A DNA stretch of 64,000 bases from Shewanella sp. MBTL60-112-B2 (lineage in GTDB: Bacteria > Pseudomonadota > Gammaproteobacteria > Enterobacterales > Shewanellaceae). A program made the position numbers and the translations under genes. Below are positions 42,426 through 50,713 of this stretch, in pieces. The notes under the pieces are model-generated. The model was not told the DNA's origin. It saw nothing but the letters and a program-made list of their open reading frames with translations, and ran no database searches. How positions within the stretch are numbered: position 1 is the first letter of the stretch; each line of letters opens with the position of its first letter. Where the stretch lies: the NCBI RefSeq assembly GCF_019655055.1, contig NZ_BPFA01000026.1, forward strand, positions 1 through 64,000, written 5' to 3'.

Positions 42426-42884
42426 TTAACGTAGATCACCGTAGTCATTTGCCAGTTCATTGCTAGGGTTCAAGAGCTGATTAATCACCTCCTGCTGCGC
42501 AACCAATAACTTGCCATTTTCTTCGTTAATCTGCTTGCTCTCTCTTACTAAGCCAAGCAAGTTATCCCACAGCGTAGCAACCTGATCAGAAGAGGCTTTA
42601 GGCAGTCTTGCGATTAACGCCAGCATACCACTAGCATTACCAGCAAAGCCCAAGTCTTGCAGCATCTGCCCTCTATCACTTGCCTTAGTCATCAAGCTGT
42701 TACATAAGCTAGATTGCAGCTTATTGTGCTCGTTAAGGCCTTGATTATCGCGACGTTGCATCAATTCACGCTGACGATTCAATAGGCTTTTTAGTTGACG
42801 ATAACCATCAATATCTTGCCGAACCCCCAGCACTAAGCCTTTCACAAGCTCTCGCTTATTGTTCTGGCCAGCAGGCTTAACCAT
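42426..42884 (-). CDS. flgN: lateral flagellar chaperone FlgN
   Basis: FlgN is the export chaperone for the hook-filament junction proteins FlgK and FlgL. From the ATG at 42884 the protein has 153 residues and is helical, with the family middle stretch DIDGYRQLKSLLNRQRELMQRRDNQGL and the C-terminal VRESKQINEENGKLL. The extended frame to 42941 would overlap flgM by 65 bases and adds non-conserved residues, so 42884 is preferred. It overlaps the flgM stop by eight bases, so flgM and flgN are coupled on the minus strand. Confidence 0.87.
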   Translation of the reverse strand: MVKPAGQNNKRELVKGLVLGVRQDIDGYRQLKSLLNRQRELMQRRDNQGLNEHNKLQSSLCNSLMTKASDRGQMLQDLGFAGNASGMLALIARLPKASSDQVATLWDNLLGLVRESKQINEENGKLLVAQQEVINQLLNPSNELANDYGDLR

Positions 42885-43164
42885 GCTGCTGTACCATAGC
42901 GTCGACCATCTTCGCGATATCAACCTCGAAGCTACCATCAATCAGTGATTGACGGATCTGTGCAACCTTATCTAGGTCAACATCGGGTAACTGCTCTAGC
43001 TGCGGCTGATTATGTGCAATGAGTTTACAATCATCGCTCACTTCGGCTTGGGGCTTTTTAGCTGCAACAGTTTGAGGCTCCTGAGGCTGGACCAAACTGA
43101 AGGTTTTACTTCGATTGGTGCCCATCTCAGTATTTATCGTACTGTTTACTTTATTAATCTCCAT
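42877..43164 (-). CDS. flgM: anti-sigma-28 factor FlgM
   Basis: FlgM binds the flagellar sigma-28 (here LafS) until the hook is finished and then leaves through the export channel. The ATG at 43164 follows GGAG with 5-base spacing and gives 95 residues, a family length (E. coli 97). The N-terminus MEINKVNSTINTEMGTN is typical. The C-terminal half DKVAQIRQSLIDGSFEVDIAKMVDAMV is the sigma-binding signature (R..I..G.Y/F.vD...iA..l). The longer frame to 43194 adds ten residues without a ribosome site. A sigma-28-like promoter lies upstream at 43253-43277. Confidence 0.93.
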   Translation of the reverse strand: MEINKVNSTINTEMGTNRSKTFSLVQPQEPQTVAAKKPQAEVSDDCKLIAHNQPQLEQLPDVDLDKVAQIRQSLIDGSFEVDIAKMVDAMVQQHG

Positions 43165-43252
43165 ACTGGCTCCATTAAATACGCCTATAAACAACTAGAG
43201 CGACAGAAAGACAACACAACTGAAATTAACGCCATTTATTTGGCAAAAGATT

Positions 43253-43277
43253 TTATCGGCTGCACTAGCAATATTTA
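43253..43277 (-). promoter_or_regulatory. sigma-28-type promoter for flgM-flgN
   Basis: On the minus strand a perfect GCCGATAA -10 element occupies 43260-43253, and TAAA at 43277-43274 serves as -35. The spacing is 13 bases between TAAA and GCCGATAA, two fewer than the E. coli consensus. It lies about 90 bases before the flgM ATG, which fits a class III flgM promoter. Confidence 0.6.
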
Positions 43278-43300
43278 CACTGCCAGTCACAACCCAGCGG

Positions 43301-44065
43301 TTAAAATTGAGTCGCCACCCGCCCTTTAGCGATAGGATAAGCCGAGATGACTTTACCTGAACTTAAGTTTTTGACCCTAATCGCTTTTCCCTGCCCGCCA
43401 CCTTCGAGTGCTTCACCTGGCATATTGGCATAAAAGCCATTGCTGCGCGCTTCGATAATCACTCGGTCACCAATATTAATCCATTGAGGATCATCCAATT
43501 GCTGCGATTTAATCGCCTGATGCCGACGCAATTTTCTCACCACTTGGCGACCAACAATCTCATCTAACTGCCCTACTAAGTTTCTATCTGATGCATCCAA
43601 CGAGACGACTTGCCACTCGATATCAGCAAGTGAAATATGCTCTCCACGTCTTAACAGACGATTGGCAACTGGCACTTTAGCCCTGGCCTTTACCGTCGCT
43701 CGCACGTACAAGCTCCATCCTTGCAACTCACAGCTCACTTTGCGCTGCACATTACCTAAAGGGATAGCGCCTGCCTCTATGCTTAAGCCTGATTGACAAA
43801 TATCCAACCGCTTTGCCCCCGATGGCACTCTCACGTTAATTGTCGAAGTTAACTGCTTTATACCCATCTGTTGCTGCCACTGGTTGATCTCACTCGCAAT
43901 TAACCGAGTCATCTGTTGCTCAAGTTGTGCGGTTGCGCCAACGGCTTCTTGTGCCACGACAACATGCGGAAATAAACAGGAAAAGGTCAGCAAGACACAG
44001 GAAGCCATAGTTCCTGCATACGACATAAAAAACCTGTAAGCGATTGATAAATAGAAATTAAACAT
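43301..44065 (-). CDS. flgA: lateral flagellar P-ring assembly protein FlgA
   Basis: FlgA is a periplasmic chaperone for P-ring formation. A start at 44026 (MSYAGTMASCVLLTFSCLFPHVVVAQ) gives a clean signal peptide and 241 residues, while the open frame extends to 44065. After the signal, the SAF-type C-terminal domain shows RLLRRGEHISLADIEWQ, DEIVGRQVVRKLRRHQAIKSQQL and NIGDRVIIEARSNGFYANMPGEALEGGGQGKAIRVKN (core DRVIIEARSNGFYANM), the known FlgA fold. It is divergent from flgB and separated by 136 bases from flgM on the same strand. Confidence 0.9.
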   Translation of the reverse strand: MFNFYLSIAYRFFMSYAGTMASCVLLTFSCLFPHVVVAQEAVGATAQLEQQMTRLIASEINQWQQQMGIKQLTSTINVRVPSGAKRLDICQSGLSIEAGAIPLGNVQRKVSCELQGWSLYVRATVKARAKVPVANRLLRRGEHISLADIEWQVVSLDASDRNLVGQLDEIVGRQVVRKLRRHQAIKSQQLDDPQWINIGDRVIIEARSNGFYANMPGEALEGGGQGKAIRVKNLSSGKVISAYPIAKGRVATQF

Positions 44066-44067
44066 CT

Positions 44068-44083
44068 TGGCACATTAATTGAT
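44068..44083 (+). promoter_or_regulatory. sigma-54-like -24/-12 sequence upstream of flgB
   Basis: TGGCAC (44068-44073) and TTGAT (44079-44083) with 5-base spacing resemble a sigma-54 promoter, but the -12 element has GA in place of the usual GC. It lies 44 bases before the flgB ATG, and LafK is the likely activator. Confidence 0.5.
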
Positions 44084-44126
44084 AATAGAGGGAATAATAA
44101 CAGCACATACCATACTAGGAGTTTCA

Positions 44127-44477
44127 ATGGCTATCAACCTCGATGCCGCATTAGGTGTACACCCACACACGTTAGACTTCAGAGTCGAGCGCAGCAAAAT
44201 GCTGGCAGGTAATTTAGCCAATGCTGAAACTCCTGGCTACAAGGCTAGAGATCTGGACTTTAATACTGTGATGACACAGCTCAACTCGGGAATGACTCCT
44301 AATCAAGATTACCAAGTTGGTTACCGTGTCCCACACCAGACTTCCGCAGATCAAAACACCGTAGAGTTAAGTTTAGAGCAGGCAAGATACTCACAGAACT
44401 CAATGGATTATCAAACAAGCCTGACCTTCCTCAACATGAAGATTTCAGGTTTACGTACCGCCATTGAAGGTAAATAA
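44127..44477 (+). CDS. flgB: lateral flagellar basal body rod protein FlgB
   Basis: FlgB forms the proximal rod. The ATG at 44127 follows AGGAG and gives 116 residues, though a longer frame begins at 44079. The N-terminus ALGVHPHTLDFRVERSKMLAGNLANAETPGYKARDLDFNTVM is the rod/hook signature (core LAGNLANAETPGYKARD). The C-terminus has the amphipathic helix QTSLTFLNMKISGLRTAIEG. It opens the flgBCDEFGHIJ(KL) operon with eight bases to flgC. Confidence 0.95.
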   Translation: MAINLDAALGVHPHTLDFRVERSKMLAGNLANAETPGYKARDLDFNTVMTQLNSGMTPNQDYQVGYRVPHQTSADQNTVELSLEQARYSQNSMDYQTSLTFLNMKISGLRTAIEGK

Positions 44478-44485
44478 CTACAGCT

Positions 44486-44905
44486 ATGTCATTCGCAGAA
44501 ATTTATCAGATTGCCGGTGCTGGCATGAACGCGCAAACGATTCGCCTCAATACTGTTGCCAGTAACCTTGCTAATGCCGGCGCGGCAGCCGAAACACCAG
44601 ACCAAGCATTTCGTGCCTTAAAGCCTGTGTTCTCGACAATCTACAAGCAAACCCAAGAGGGAGAGCTTGCAGGTGCACACGTCGAAGTGTCAGCCATAGT
44701 ACAAAGCGATGCGCCGCTCGATCTACGTTACGAGCCAAACCATCCCTTTGCCGATGAGCAAGGCTATGTCGCCTACTCAAACGTCAATACCGTGGAAGAG
44801 ATGGCCGACATGATGGCAGCTAGCCGCTCTTTTGAAACCAGCGTTGAAGTGATGAATCGAGCTCGCTCAATGCAGCAAGGTTTATTACAACTAGGAACCA
44901 AATAA
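44486..44905 (+). CDS. flgC: lateral flagellar basal body rod protein FlgC
   Basis: The 139-residue FlgC is another proximal rod subunit. It has the N-terminal MNAQTIRLNTVASNLANAGAAAE rod motif and the C-terminal FlgC signature VNTVEEMADMMAASRSFETSVEVMNRARSM. It has a one-base overlap with flgD. Confidence 0.96.
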   Translation: MSFAEIYQIAGAGMNAQTIRLNTVASNLANAGAAAETPDQAFRALKPVFSTIYKQTQEGELAGAHVEVSAIVQSDAPLDLRYEPNHPFADEQGYVAYSNVNTVEEMADMMAASRSFETSVEVMNRARSMQQGLLQLGTK

Positions 44906-45564
44906 TGAATGTGACAGATGTGAGTAGCAGAAGCGGCAACAGCGGTGAGGTACAGAACTCTCCGGGGAATGATGCCGCGTCAATCAAAAACGAATTCATG
45001 ACCTTGATGATTGCGCAGATCAAAAACCAAGATCCGACCAACCCTATCGATGGTACCGAGTATGTTTCTCAACTCGCCCAGTTCTCACAAGTTGAAAGTT
45101 TGGAGCATATGCGTACCAATCAGTCGATGCAGATGGTAATGATGGAAAACCTTGGCATTGTCCAATCAGCGCAATTGGTAGGCAAGAATGCCATGGTTCC
45201 AGCAGCGGACTTTACCCTTGATGACAAGGCTATAGACGGCAAGGTGTACCTAGAAGACTCGGTTGAAAGCCTCAGTATCGATATTGTTGATAGCAGTGGT
45301 GATGTCATTAAGACCGTAGAACTCGGTTCACAAGAAGCTGGGGATACCGCTTTTAGTATCGACCCGACCGCACTTGGTTTACCGCCAGGAGACTACAGCC
45401 TAGTGGCCAATACCACGGCAGGTGAAGTCAGCAAAACAGCCGATACTTTTATTCAGGCTGAAATCGAAAAAATTCATTTTATCAGTGCATCAGGAATGAT
45501 GATGGCAGAACTTGGCAGTGGCCTTGGCACCATCTCTGTACTTGAAATATCTGAAGTCTCATAA
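44905..45564 (+). CDS. flgD: lateral flagellar hook cap protein FlgD
   Basis: FlgD caps the growing hook and leaves when the hook ends. The 219-residue protein has the classic N-terminal FMTLMIAQIKNQDPTNPIDGTEYVSQLAQFSQVESLEHM (core QIKNQDPTNPIDGTEYVSQLAQFSQVE), then Ig/FlgD-type domains with VELGSQEAGDTAFSIDPTALGLPPGDYSLVANT. It ends GLGTISVLEISEVS. It overlaps flgC by one base and is followed by flgE. Confidence 0.96.
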   Translation: MNVTDVSSRSGNSGEVQNSPGNDAASIKNEFMTLMIAQIKNQDPTNPIDGTEYVSQLAQFSQVESLEHMRTNQSMQMVMMENLGIVQSAQLVGKNAMVPAADFTLDDKAIDGKVYLEDSVESLSIDIVDSSGDVIKTVELGSQEAGDTAFSIDPTALGLPPGDYSLVANTTAGEVSKTADTFIQAEIEKIHFISASGMMMAELGSGLGTISVLEISEVS

Positions 45565-45587
45565 CGCGTTAGTAAAGGATAATCTCC

Positions 45588-46796
45588 ATGTCGTTCAATA
45601 TTGCATTAAGTGGTCTACAAGCGACTACTCAAGATCTCAATACTATTAGTAATAACATTGCTAACTCTTCAACTGTCGGCTTTCGCAGTGGTCGTAGTGA
45701 GTTTTCAGCCATCTATAATGGCGGCCAAGCGGGTGGCGTTAACGTTATGTCTACCAGCCAAAACTTTTCTATGGGCGGCAGCTTGACCTATACCGGACGT
45801 CAGTTGGATATGGGTATTCAGGGTGAAGGTTTCTTCGTACTTAGCGGCCAAGATGGCAGTACTAGCTATGCGCGTGCAGGTATGTTCAACCAAGATGCTG
45901 ACGGCTTTATTACCGATCCTGCAGGTAACCGCTTGCAAGGCTACTCTATCGGCGCGACAGGCAACCTACAAAACGGTAATGTTACCGATCTACAGGTACA
46001 AACAGGTGCGCTTGCAGCTCAAGCCACGTCAACAATCGGCCTAACCTCTAACCTTGATGCCAGAGTAGAAGTAATTGATCCAGCCACCAGCCCGTTTGAT
46101 CCAGATGATGCCTCAACTTATCACTCATCTAGCACTATTGCTGCTTTCGACTCACTCGGCAATGAACATGCGCTCACTCAGTATTACGTCAAAACAGACG
46201 ATAACAAATGGTCTGTGCATTACAACATGGATGGCTCTGATGTCACTCCAGCTGGCGGTCATACTCTAGAATTTGATTCTAACGGTATGCTTACAACCGG
46301 TAGCGATATCACCCTAAACATTACCGATGCAGCTATTATTGGCGGTGCGTCAGATATGGAACTGGCCTTGTCATTCGACAAGAGCACTCAGTACGCTGCT
46401 GACTATAACAACTCTAGTTTAAATCAAAATGGCTACACCTCTGGTGAGCTTAACGGCATTCGTATCGACGATAACGGCATGCTATTTGGTACCTACACCA
46501 ATGGCCAAGAGCAAATACAAGGCCAAGTCGTACTAGCAGATTTTAGCAATCCAAATGGTTTAGTACCTGCGAGCAATAACGCTTGGACCGCCTCGAATGC
46601 AGCTGGCCAACCTATTATCGGTACCCCAACGACGGGCACTTTAGGTGGACTGAGTGCAGGTTACCTTGAAGGCTCTAACGTCGATCAAACCGCAGAAATG
46701 GTTAACTTGATGACAGCGCAACGCAACTATCAGTCTAACGCAAAGGTACTCGATACCAACTCAACCATGCAGCAAGCCTTGTTGAACGCAATCTAG
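45588..46796 (+). CDS. flgE: lateral flagellar hook protein FlgE
   Basis: FlgE polymerises to the hook. The 402-residue protein has the N-terminal D0 motif ALSGLQATTQDLNTISNNIANSSTVGFRSGRSEF and the C-terminal coil EGSNVDQTAEMVNLMTAQRNYQSNAKVLDTNSTMQQALLNAI (core DQTAEMVNLMTAQRNYQSNAKV). The QGEGFFVLSG element follows the D0. The length is close to Salmonella FlgE (403), and a strong AAAGGATAATCTCC precedes the ATG. Confidence 0.97.
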   Translation: MSFNIALSGLQATTQDLNTISNNIANSSTVGFRSGRSEFSAIYNGGQAGGVNVMSTSQNFSMGGSLTYTGRQLDMGIQGEGFFVLSGQDGSTSYARAGMFNQDADGFITDPAGNRLQGYSIGATGNLQNGNVTDLQVQTGALAAQATSTIGLTSNLDARVEVIDPATSPFDPDDASTYHSSSTIAAFDSLGNEHALTQYYVKTDDNKWSVHYNMDGSDVTPAGGHTLEFDSNGMLTTGSDITLNITDAAIIGGASDMELALSFDKSTQYAADYNNSSLNQNGYTSGELNGIRIDDNGMLFGTYTNGQEQIQGQVVLADFSNPNGLVPASNNAWTASNAAGQPIIGTPTTGTLGGLSAGYLEGSNVDQTAEMVNLMTAQRNYQSNAKVLDTNSTMQQALLNAI

Positions 46797-46805
46797 GAAT
46801 AATCC

Positions 46806-47540
46806 GTGGACAGAATGCTATATACCGCAGCGAGTGGCGCGTCCAGGGTGATGGAGGCGCAAGCAATACGCGCCAACAACCTAGCCAATGCTGATACAAC
46901 AGGTTTTAAGGCCGATCTCGAACGAGTCAACGCCAAGGTCATTGCTCCAATTGGGGATAGCCTACAAACGCGCGTACTTGCTCAAACACAAGGTAGCGGA
47001 TTTAGTCGACAAAGCGGCACCTTGAACCCGACTGGCCGCACGCTTGATCTGGCGATCAATAATGCCGGTTTATTCTCGGTAATAACCGCCGAGGGAGAAG
47101 GTTACACCCGCGCTGGTGCGATGAATGCAGATGCCACCGGTCAGCTAACTATAGATGGCCGCCCAGTGGCTGGCCTAGCAGGCCCAATAGTACTGCCTGA
47201 ATACCGTGAACTCTTTATTGGCGATGACGGTAGGGTAAGCATTATTGCAGACGCTGACGGTGTGATTGAAGAAGTTGGCCAACTTAAGTTAGTCAATCCT
47301 GATATCGCCCTAATGAGTAAAGGCTTAGACGGTTTACTTTACCCACAAGACCGCCAGCCTTTAGCCGCTAGCGAAGAAGTGACCGTGAGCAGTGGCTTTC
47401 TAGAAGCCAGTAACGTGCAAGCTGTCGGCGAATTAATTGCAGCAATGGATTTAAGTCGCCAGTTCGAGGTGCAAGTCAAACTCATGAAGAGCGCCGAAAA
47501 GCTCGCAGAAGCGGGTAACCGCCTACTGCGTGACGCGTAG
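46806..47540 (+). CDS. flgF: lateral flagellar basal body rod protein FlgF
   Basis: FlgF makes up part of the proximal rod. The 244-residue protein has LYTAASGASRVMEAQAIRANNLANADTTGFKADLERV as the N-terminal rod signature, GFLEASNVQAVGELIAAMDLSRQFEVQVKLMKSAE as the C-terminal one, and NNAGLFSVITAEGEGYTRAGAM, which is typical for FlgF. It starts with GTG (46806), with an ATG three codons later. Spacing is nine bases from flgE and 24 to flgG. Confidence 0.95.
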   Translation: MDRMLYTAASGASRVMEAQAIRANNLANADTTGFKADLERVNAKVIAPIGDSLQTRVLAQTQGSGFSRQSGTLNPTGRTLDLAINNAGLFSVITAEGEGYTRAGAMNADATGQLTIDGRPVAGLAGPIVLPEYRELFIGDDGRVSIIADADGVIEEVGQLKLVNPDIALMSKGLDGLLYPQDRQPLAASEEVTVSSGFLEASNVQAVGELIAAMDLSRQFEVQVKLMKSAEKLAEAGNRLLRDA

Positions 47541-47564
47541 ACCATATTTTTAAGGACACACTAG

Positions 47565-48350
47565 ATGCAATCAGCTTTATGGGTCAGTAAAACCGGCTTA
47601 ACCGCCCAAGATACTAAGATGACCACCATTGCCAACAACTTGGCAAACGTTAACACCACAGGTTTCAAACGCGACCGCGTGGCCTTTAATGATCTTTTCT
47701 ATCAGGTGCAACGCCAGCCTGGTGGCCAAGTTGATGAGCAAAACGAACTACCAGCAGGTCTACAGCTGGGTACGGGTACTCGAGTTGCAGGTACGCAAAA
47801 GGTATTCACCCCCGGTGATATGTTGACCACCAATCAACAGCTGGATCTTGCCATTGAAGGTCAGGGCTTCTTCCAAATAGAAGAAGCTAATGGCGATGTG
47901 AGCTTTACTCGTGATGGTCAGTTTTATCGTGATAGCGATGGCTTAATGGTCACTTCTCAAGGCTTACCTTTAGTGCCTAACATCCAAATCCCTGAAGAAG
48001 CCCTAACAGTGACTATCGCCTCTGACGGTATCGTGTCAGCTCAAATGGCTGGCCAGGCTGACTCACAAGAACTAGGGCAAATCACTTTAGTTAACTTCAC
48101 TAACCCTGCGGGATTAGAAGCTCGCGGTAACAACTTATACCGTGAAACGGGTGCTTCTGGCGCTGCGATTGAAGGAATTGCCGGCGATGAGGCCTTAGGT
48201 CAGGTTCGCCAGGGAGCACTCGAAGGCGCTAACGTAAACGTGGTCGAAGAGATGGTTGAAATGATTTCGACACAGCGTGCTTACGAGATGAACGCCAAAG
48301 TCGTATCGGCCTCTGACGATATGCTTAAGTTCCTAAACCAAGCGCTGTAA
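47565..48350 (+). CDS. flgG: lateral flagellar distal rod protein FlgG
   Basis: FlgG forms the distal rod. The 261-residue protein starts with SALWVSKTGLTAQDTKMTTIANNLANVNTTGFKRDRVAF, then has LDLAIEGQGFFQIEEANGDVSFTRDGQFYRDSDG. It ends EGANVNVVEEMVEMISTQRAYEMNAKVVSASDDMLKFLNQAL (core VVEEMVEMISTQRAYEMNAK). These match FlgG at its usual length of 260-262. Confidence 0.97.
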   Translation: MQSALWVSKTGLTAQDTKMTTIANNLANVNTTGFKRDRVAFNDLFYQVQRQPGGQVDEQNELPAGLQLGTGTRVAGTQKVFTPGDMLTTNQQLDLAIEGQGFFQIEEANGDVSFTRDGQFYRDSDGLMVTSQGLPLVPNIQIPEEALTVTIASDGIVSAQMAGQADSQELGQITLVNFTNPAGLEARGNNLYRETGASGAAIEGIAGDEALGQVRQGALEGANVNVVEEMVEMISTQRAYEMNAKVVSASDDMLKFLNQAL

Positions 48351-48396
48351 TCAGCGCTTTCTCTTGGTTCACATTAGGACTCGAAAAAGGATCACC

Positions 48397-49071
48397 ATGC
48401 AACAACTTCGGATAGGATTTTGGATTGGCTTAGTATTACTCTTATCTGGCTGTATCTCCCATATTCCTGAGCTTGACACCAAGCCAGGAAAACCAGAGTG
48501 GGCACCGCCAGAAATAGATTACAGCTTGCCTGACGCCAAAGATGGTAGCGTCTACCGCCCAGGGTTTATGCTGACACTATTCAAAGATAAACGTGCATTT
48601 CGCGAAGGCGATATTCTGACTGTCGCCTTAGATGAAAAGACCTATTCGAGTAAAAGCGCTGACACTAAGACCAATAAAAACACCGGCTTGTCACTTGACG
48701 GCCAAGGTACAACAGGTAGTAACAGTATCGCTGGTAGCGGTGAAGCCAACTTAGGTAGCTCTTTTAGTGGTACAGGCTCTAGCACGCAGCAAAACCAGTT
48801 ATCAGGCTCCATTACTGTCACCGTGGCTAAAGTCTTACCTAATGGCGCACTATTAATTCGTGGTGAAAAATGGCTCCGCCTTAACCAAGGCGATGAGTAC
48901 CTACGCTTACTAGGGTTGATCCGTACCGACGATATTGGTAACGACAACACCATTTCATCACAGCGTATCGCCGATGCACGCATTATCTATGGTGGCCAAG
49001 GTGCGATTACCGACAGCAACCGTATGGGCTGGGCTTCGCGCTACTTTAATAGTCCTTGGTTCCCATTATGA
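48397..49071 (+). CDS. flgH: lateral flagellar L-ring lipoprotein FlgH
   Basis: FlgH forms the outer-membrane L-ring. The ATG at 48397, behind AAAAAGG, gives 224 residues with a lipoprotein signal (MQQLRIGFWIGLVLLLSGC, lipobox LSGC). The family body includes REGDILTVALDEKTYSSKSADTKTNK, ITVTVAKVLPNGALLIRGEKWLRLNQGDEYLRLLGLIR (core VAKVLPNGALLIRGEK) and the C-terminal MGWASRYFNSPWFPL. An open frame to 48364 adds 11 residues before the signal and was discarded. Confidence 0.96.
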   Translation: MQQLRIGFWIGLVLLLSGCISHIPELDTKPGKPEWAPPEIDYSLPDAKDGSVYRPGFMLTLFKDKRAFREGDILTVALDEKTYSSKSADTKTNKNTGLSLDGQGTTGSNSIAGSGEANLGSSFSGTGSSTQQNQLSGSITVTVAKVLPNGALLIRGEKWLRLNQGDEYLRLLGLIRTDDIGNDNTISSQRIADARIIYGGQGAITDSNRMGWASRYFNSPWFPL

Positions 49072-49108
49072 TCCTCGACTTACCGCGGCTACAATCTAGG
49101 TTATTTGA

Positions 49109-50239
49109 ATGAAGAAATTCGCCCTTTTTATCAGCAGCATGTTATTGGCGTTGCTGCCCCTCCTTCCCGTGCAAGCAGAGCCACAGCATCGCTATTTGAT
49201 GGACATTGTTGACGTGCAAGGTATTCGAGATAACCAACTGGTCGGTTATGGTCTGGTCGTAGGTCTTGACGGCACTGGCGATAAGAATCAGGTCAAATTC
49301 ACCAGCCAGTCGGTTGTGAATATGCTCAAACAGTTTGGTGTGCAAATTGATGATAAGACAGATCCTAAATTAAAGAACGTAGCGGCAGTAGCTGTATCCG
49401 CTACCGTTTCGCCGCTAGCCAGTCCGGGACAGACGTTAGACATTACCGTGTCATCACTGGGTGACGCCAAAAGTTTACGTGGCGGTACCCTGCTAATGAC
49501 GCCACTACGCGCCGTTGATGGTGAGATCTATGCCGTCGCACAAGGAAACTTAGTGGTGGGCGGAGTCTCGGCACAAGGCCGAAATGGCACTTCGATAACC
49601 GTGAATATTCCGACCGTGGGTAACATCCCTAACGGCGCATTGCTAGAAGCTGCCATGCCGAGCAACTTTAATGAAACCGAGCACATAGTCTTAAACCTTA
49701 AAAATCCTAGCTTCAAAACGGCACGTAACATTGAACGTGCGGTGAACGAGTTATTTGGGCCTAGCGTGGCAGAAGCAGACAGCAATGCCAAAGTGATGGT
49801 ACGTGCGCCACAATCTAACCGTGAACGCGTCACCTTTATGTCGATGCTCGAAGAATTACAGATTGAGCAAGGTCGCAAATCACCTCGGGTGGTATTTAAT
49901 AGCCGCACTGGTACCGTAGTGATGGGCGGCGATGTAGTTGTACGTAAAGCCGCGGTCAGCCATGGCAACCTGACAGTATCTATTGTAGAGCAGCAGAACG
50001 TGAGTCAGCCAAACGGTGCATTCTTAGGCCAAGCCCAAGGCGAAACGGTCGTCACTAACGATAGCACTGTCGATATTGAACAAGGCAATGGCCACATGTT
50101 TGTCTGGGAAGAAGGCGTAGCTCTTGATGACATAGTACGCGCAGTCAATAGTCTGGGTGCATCACCGATGGATCTGATGTCAATTCTACAAGCACTAGAC
50201 GAAGCCGGCGCACTGGAAGCGGAACTGGTGGTCATATAA
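49109..50239 (+). CDS. flgI: lateral flagellar P-ring protein FlgI
   Basis: FlgI forms the periplasmic P-ring around the rod. It has 376 residues with a signal peptide (KKFALFISSMLLALLPLLPVQA, cut near residue 23). Typical segments are DIVDVQGIRDNQLVGYGLVVGLDGTGDKN, FTSQSVVNMLKQFGV, RVVFNSRTGTVVMGGDVVV and the C-terminal VALDDIVRAVNSLGASPMDLMSILQALDEAGALEAELVVI (core VNSLGASPMDLMSILQALDEAG). It overlaps flgJ by one base (TAATG). Confidence 0.96.
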   Translation: MKKFALFISSMLLALLPLLPVQAEPQHRYLMDIVDVQGIRDNQLVGYGLVVGLDGTGDKNQVKFTSQSVVNMLKQFGVQIDDKTDPKLKNVAAVAVSATVSPLASPGQTLDITVSSLGDAKSLRGGTLLMTPLRAVDGEIYAVAQGNLVVGGVSAQGRNGTSITVNIPTVGNIPNGALLEAAMPSNFNETEHIVLNLKNPSFKTARNIERAVNELFGPSVAEADSNAKVMVRAPQSNRERVTFMSMLEELQIEQGRKSPRVVFNSRTGTVVMGGDVVVRKAAVSHGNLTVSIVEQQNVSQPNGAFLGQAQGETVVTNDSTVDIEQGNGHMFVWEEGVALDDIVRAVNSLGASPMDLMSILQALDEAGALEAELVVI

Positions 50240-50661
50240 TGAAATTAGACAACAACCACAGCTATCTTAACCAACTCAGCGCGGGTGACTTAATTAAAGC
50301 CAACGGCGAGCACGGCGCATTAAAACTAGTGAGTCAGCAATTTGAGGCGCAATTTTTACAAACCGTTTTAAAACAGATGCGCAGCGCTTCTGATGTGATG
50401 GCCGATGAAGATAGCCCATTGTCTTCACAAAATGACGGCATGTATCGTGACTGGCATGATGCCGAGCTCGCTGGACGCTTGAGCCAGATGCAAAGCACCG
50501 GACTTGCCAGCGTGATGACAAAACAATTGTCTGCCGGACTTAAGTCCAGCCCTGAGACGGTCGCCTCTAATCAGCATGAAACGGTGAATGTGGCAAATCC
50601 CAACACTCGGGCGATGCAACCTGCATTAATACTGCCATTTATTGCCAAGCCACAAGACTAA
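50239..50661 (+). CDS. flgJ: short FlgJ, rod-cap domain only
   Basis: This FlgJ has 140 residues and contains only the N-terminal rod-binding domain: LKLVSQQFEAQFLQTVLKQMRSASDVMADEDSPLSSQNDGMYRDWHDAELAGRLSQMQSTGLASVMTKQL (core FEAQFLQTVLKQMRSA). The muramidase (glucosaminidase) half seen in most FlgJ of about 310 residues is absent: no GIDPsFALAQAALESGWG-type region follows, and the next gene (flgK) begins 52 bases later. The rod is thus capped by this protein, and another hydrolase must open peptidoglycan. Confidence 0.9.
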   Translation: MKLDNNHSYLNQLSAGDLIKANGEHGALKLVSQQFEAQFLQTVLKQMRSASDVMADEDSPLSSQNDGMYRDWHDAELAGRLSQMQSTGLASVMTKQLSAGLKSSPETVASNQHETVNVANPNTRAMQPALILPFIAKPQD

Positions 50662-50667
50662 TTTAGT

Positions 50668-50687
50668 GAGGGCCCATAGCGGCCCTC
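50668..50687 (+). terminator. stem-loop between flgJ and flgK without T-tract
   Basis: GAGGGCC (50668-50674) pairs perfectly with GGCCCTC (50681-50687) around CATAGC. CCCCCTAG follows rather than Ts, so it is more likely an attenuating or mRNA-protecting hairpin than a full terminator. Confidence 0.4.
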
Positions 50688-50713
50688 CCCCTAGATAGAG
50701 AGAACAACATAAG

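Noticed and set aside
43262..43285. TGGCAGTG...TTGCT on the minus strand as sigma-54 promoter of flgM
   Set aside because: GG and GC are 13 bases apart instead of 10.
43012..43329. 105-residue plus-strand frame across flgM and the flgM-flgA gap
   Set aside because: It is antisense to flgM, contains no recognisable domain, and its region is explained by flgM and the sigma-28-type promoter.
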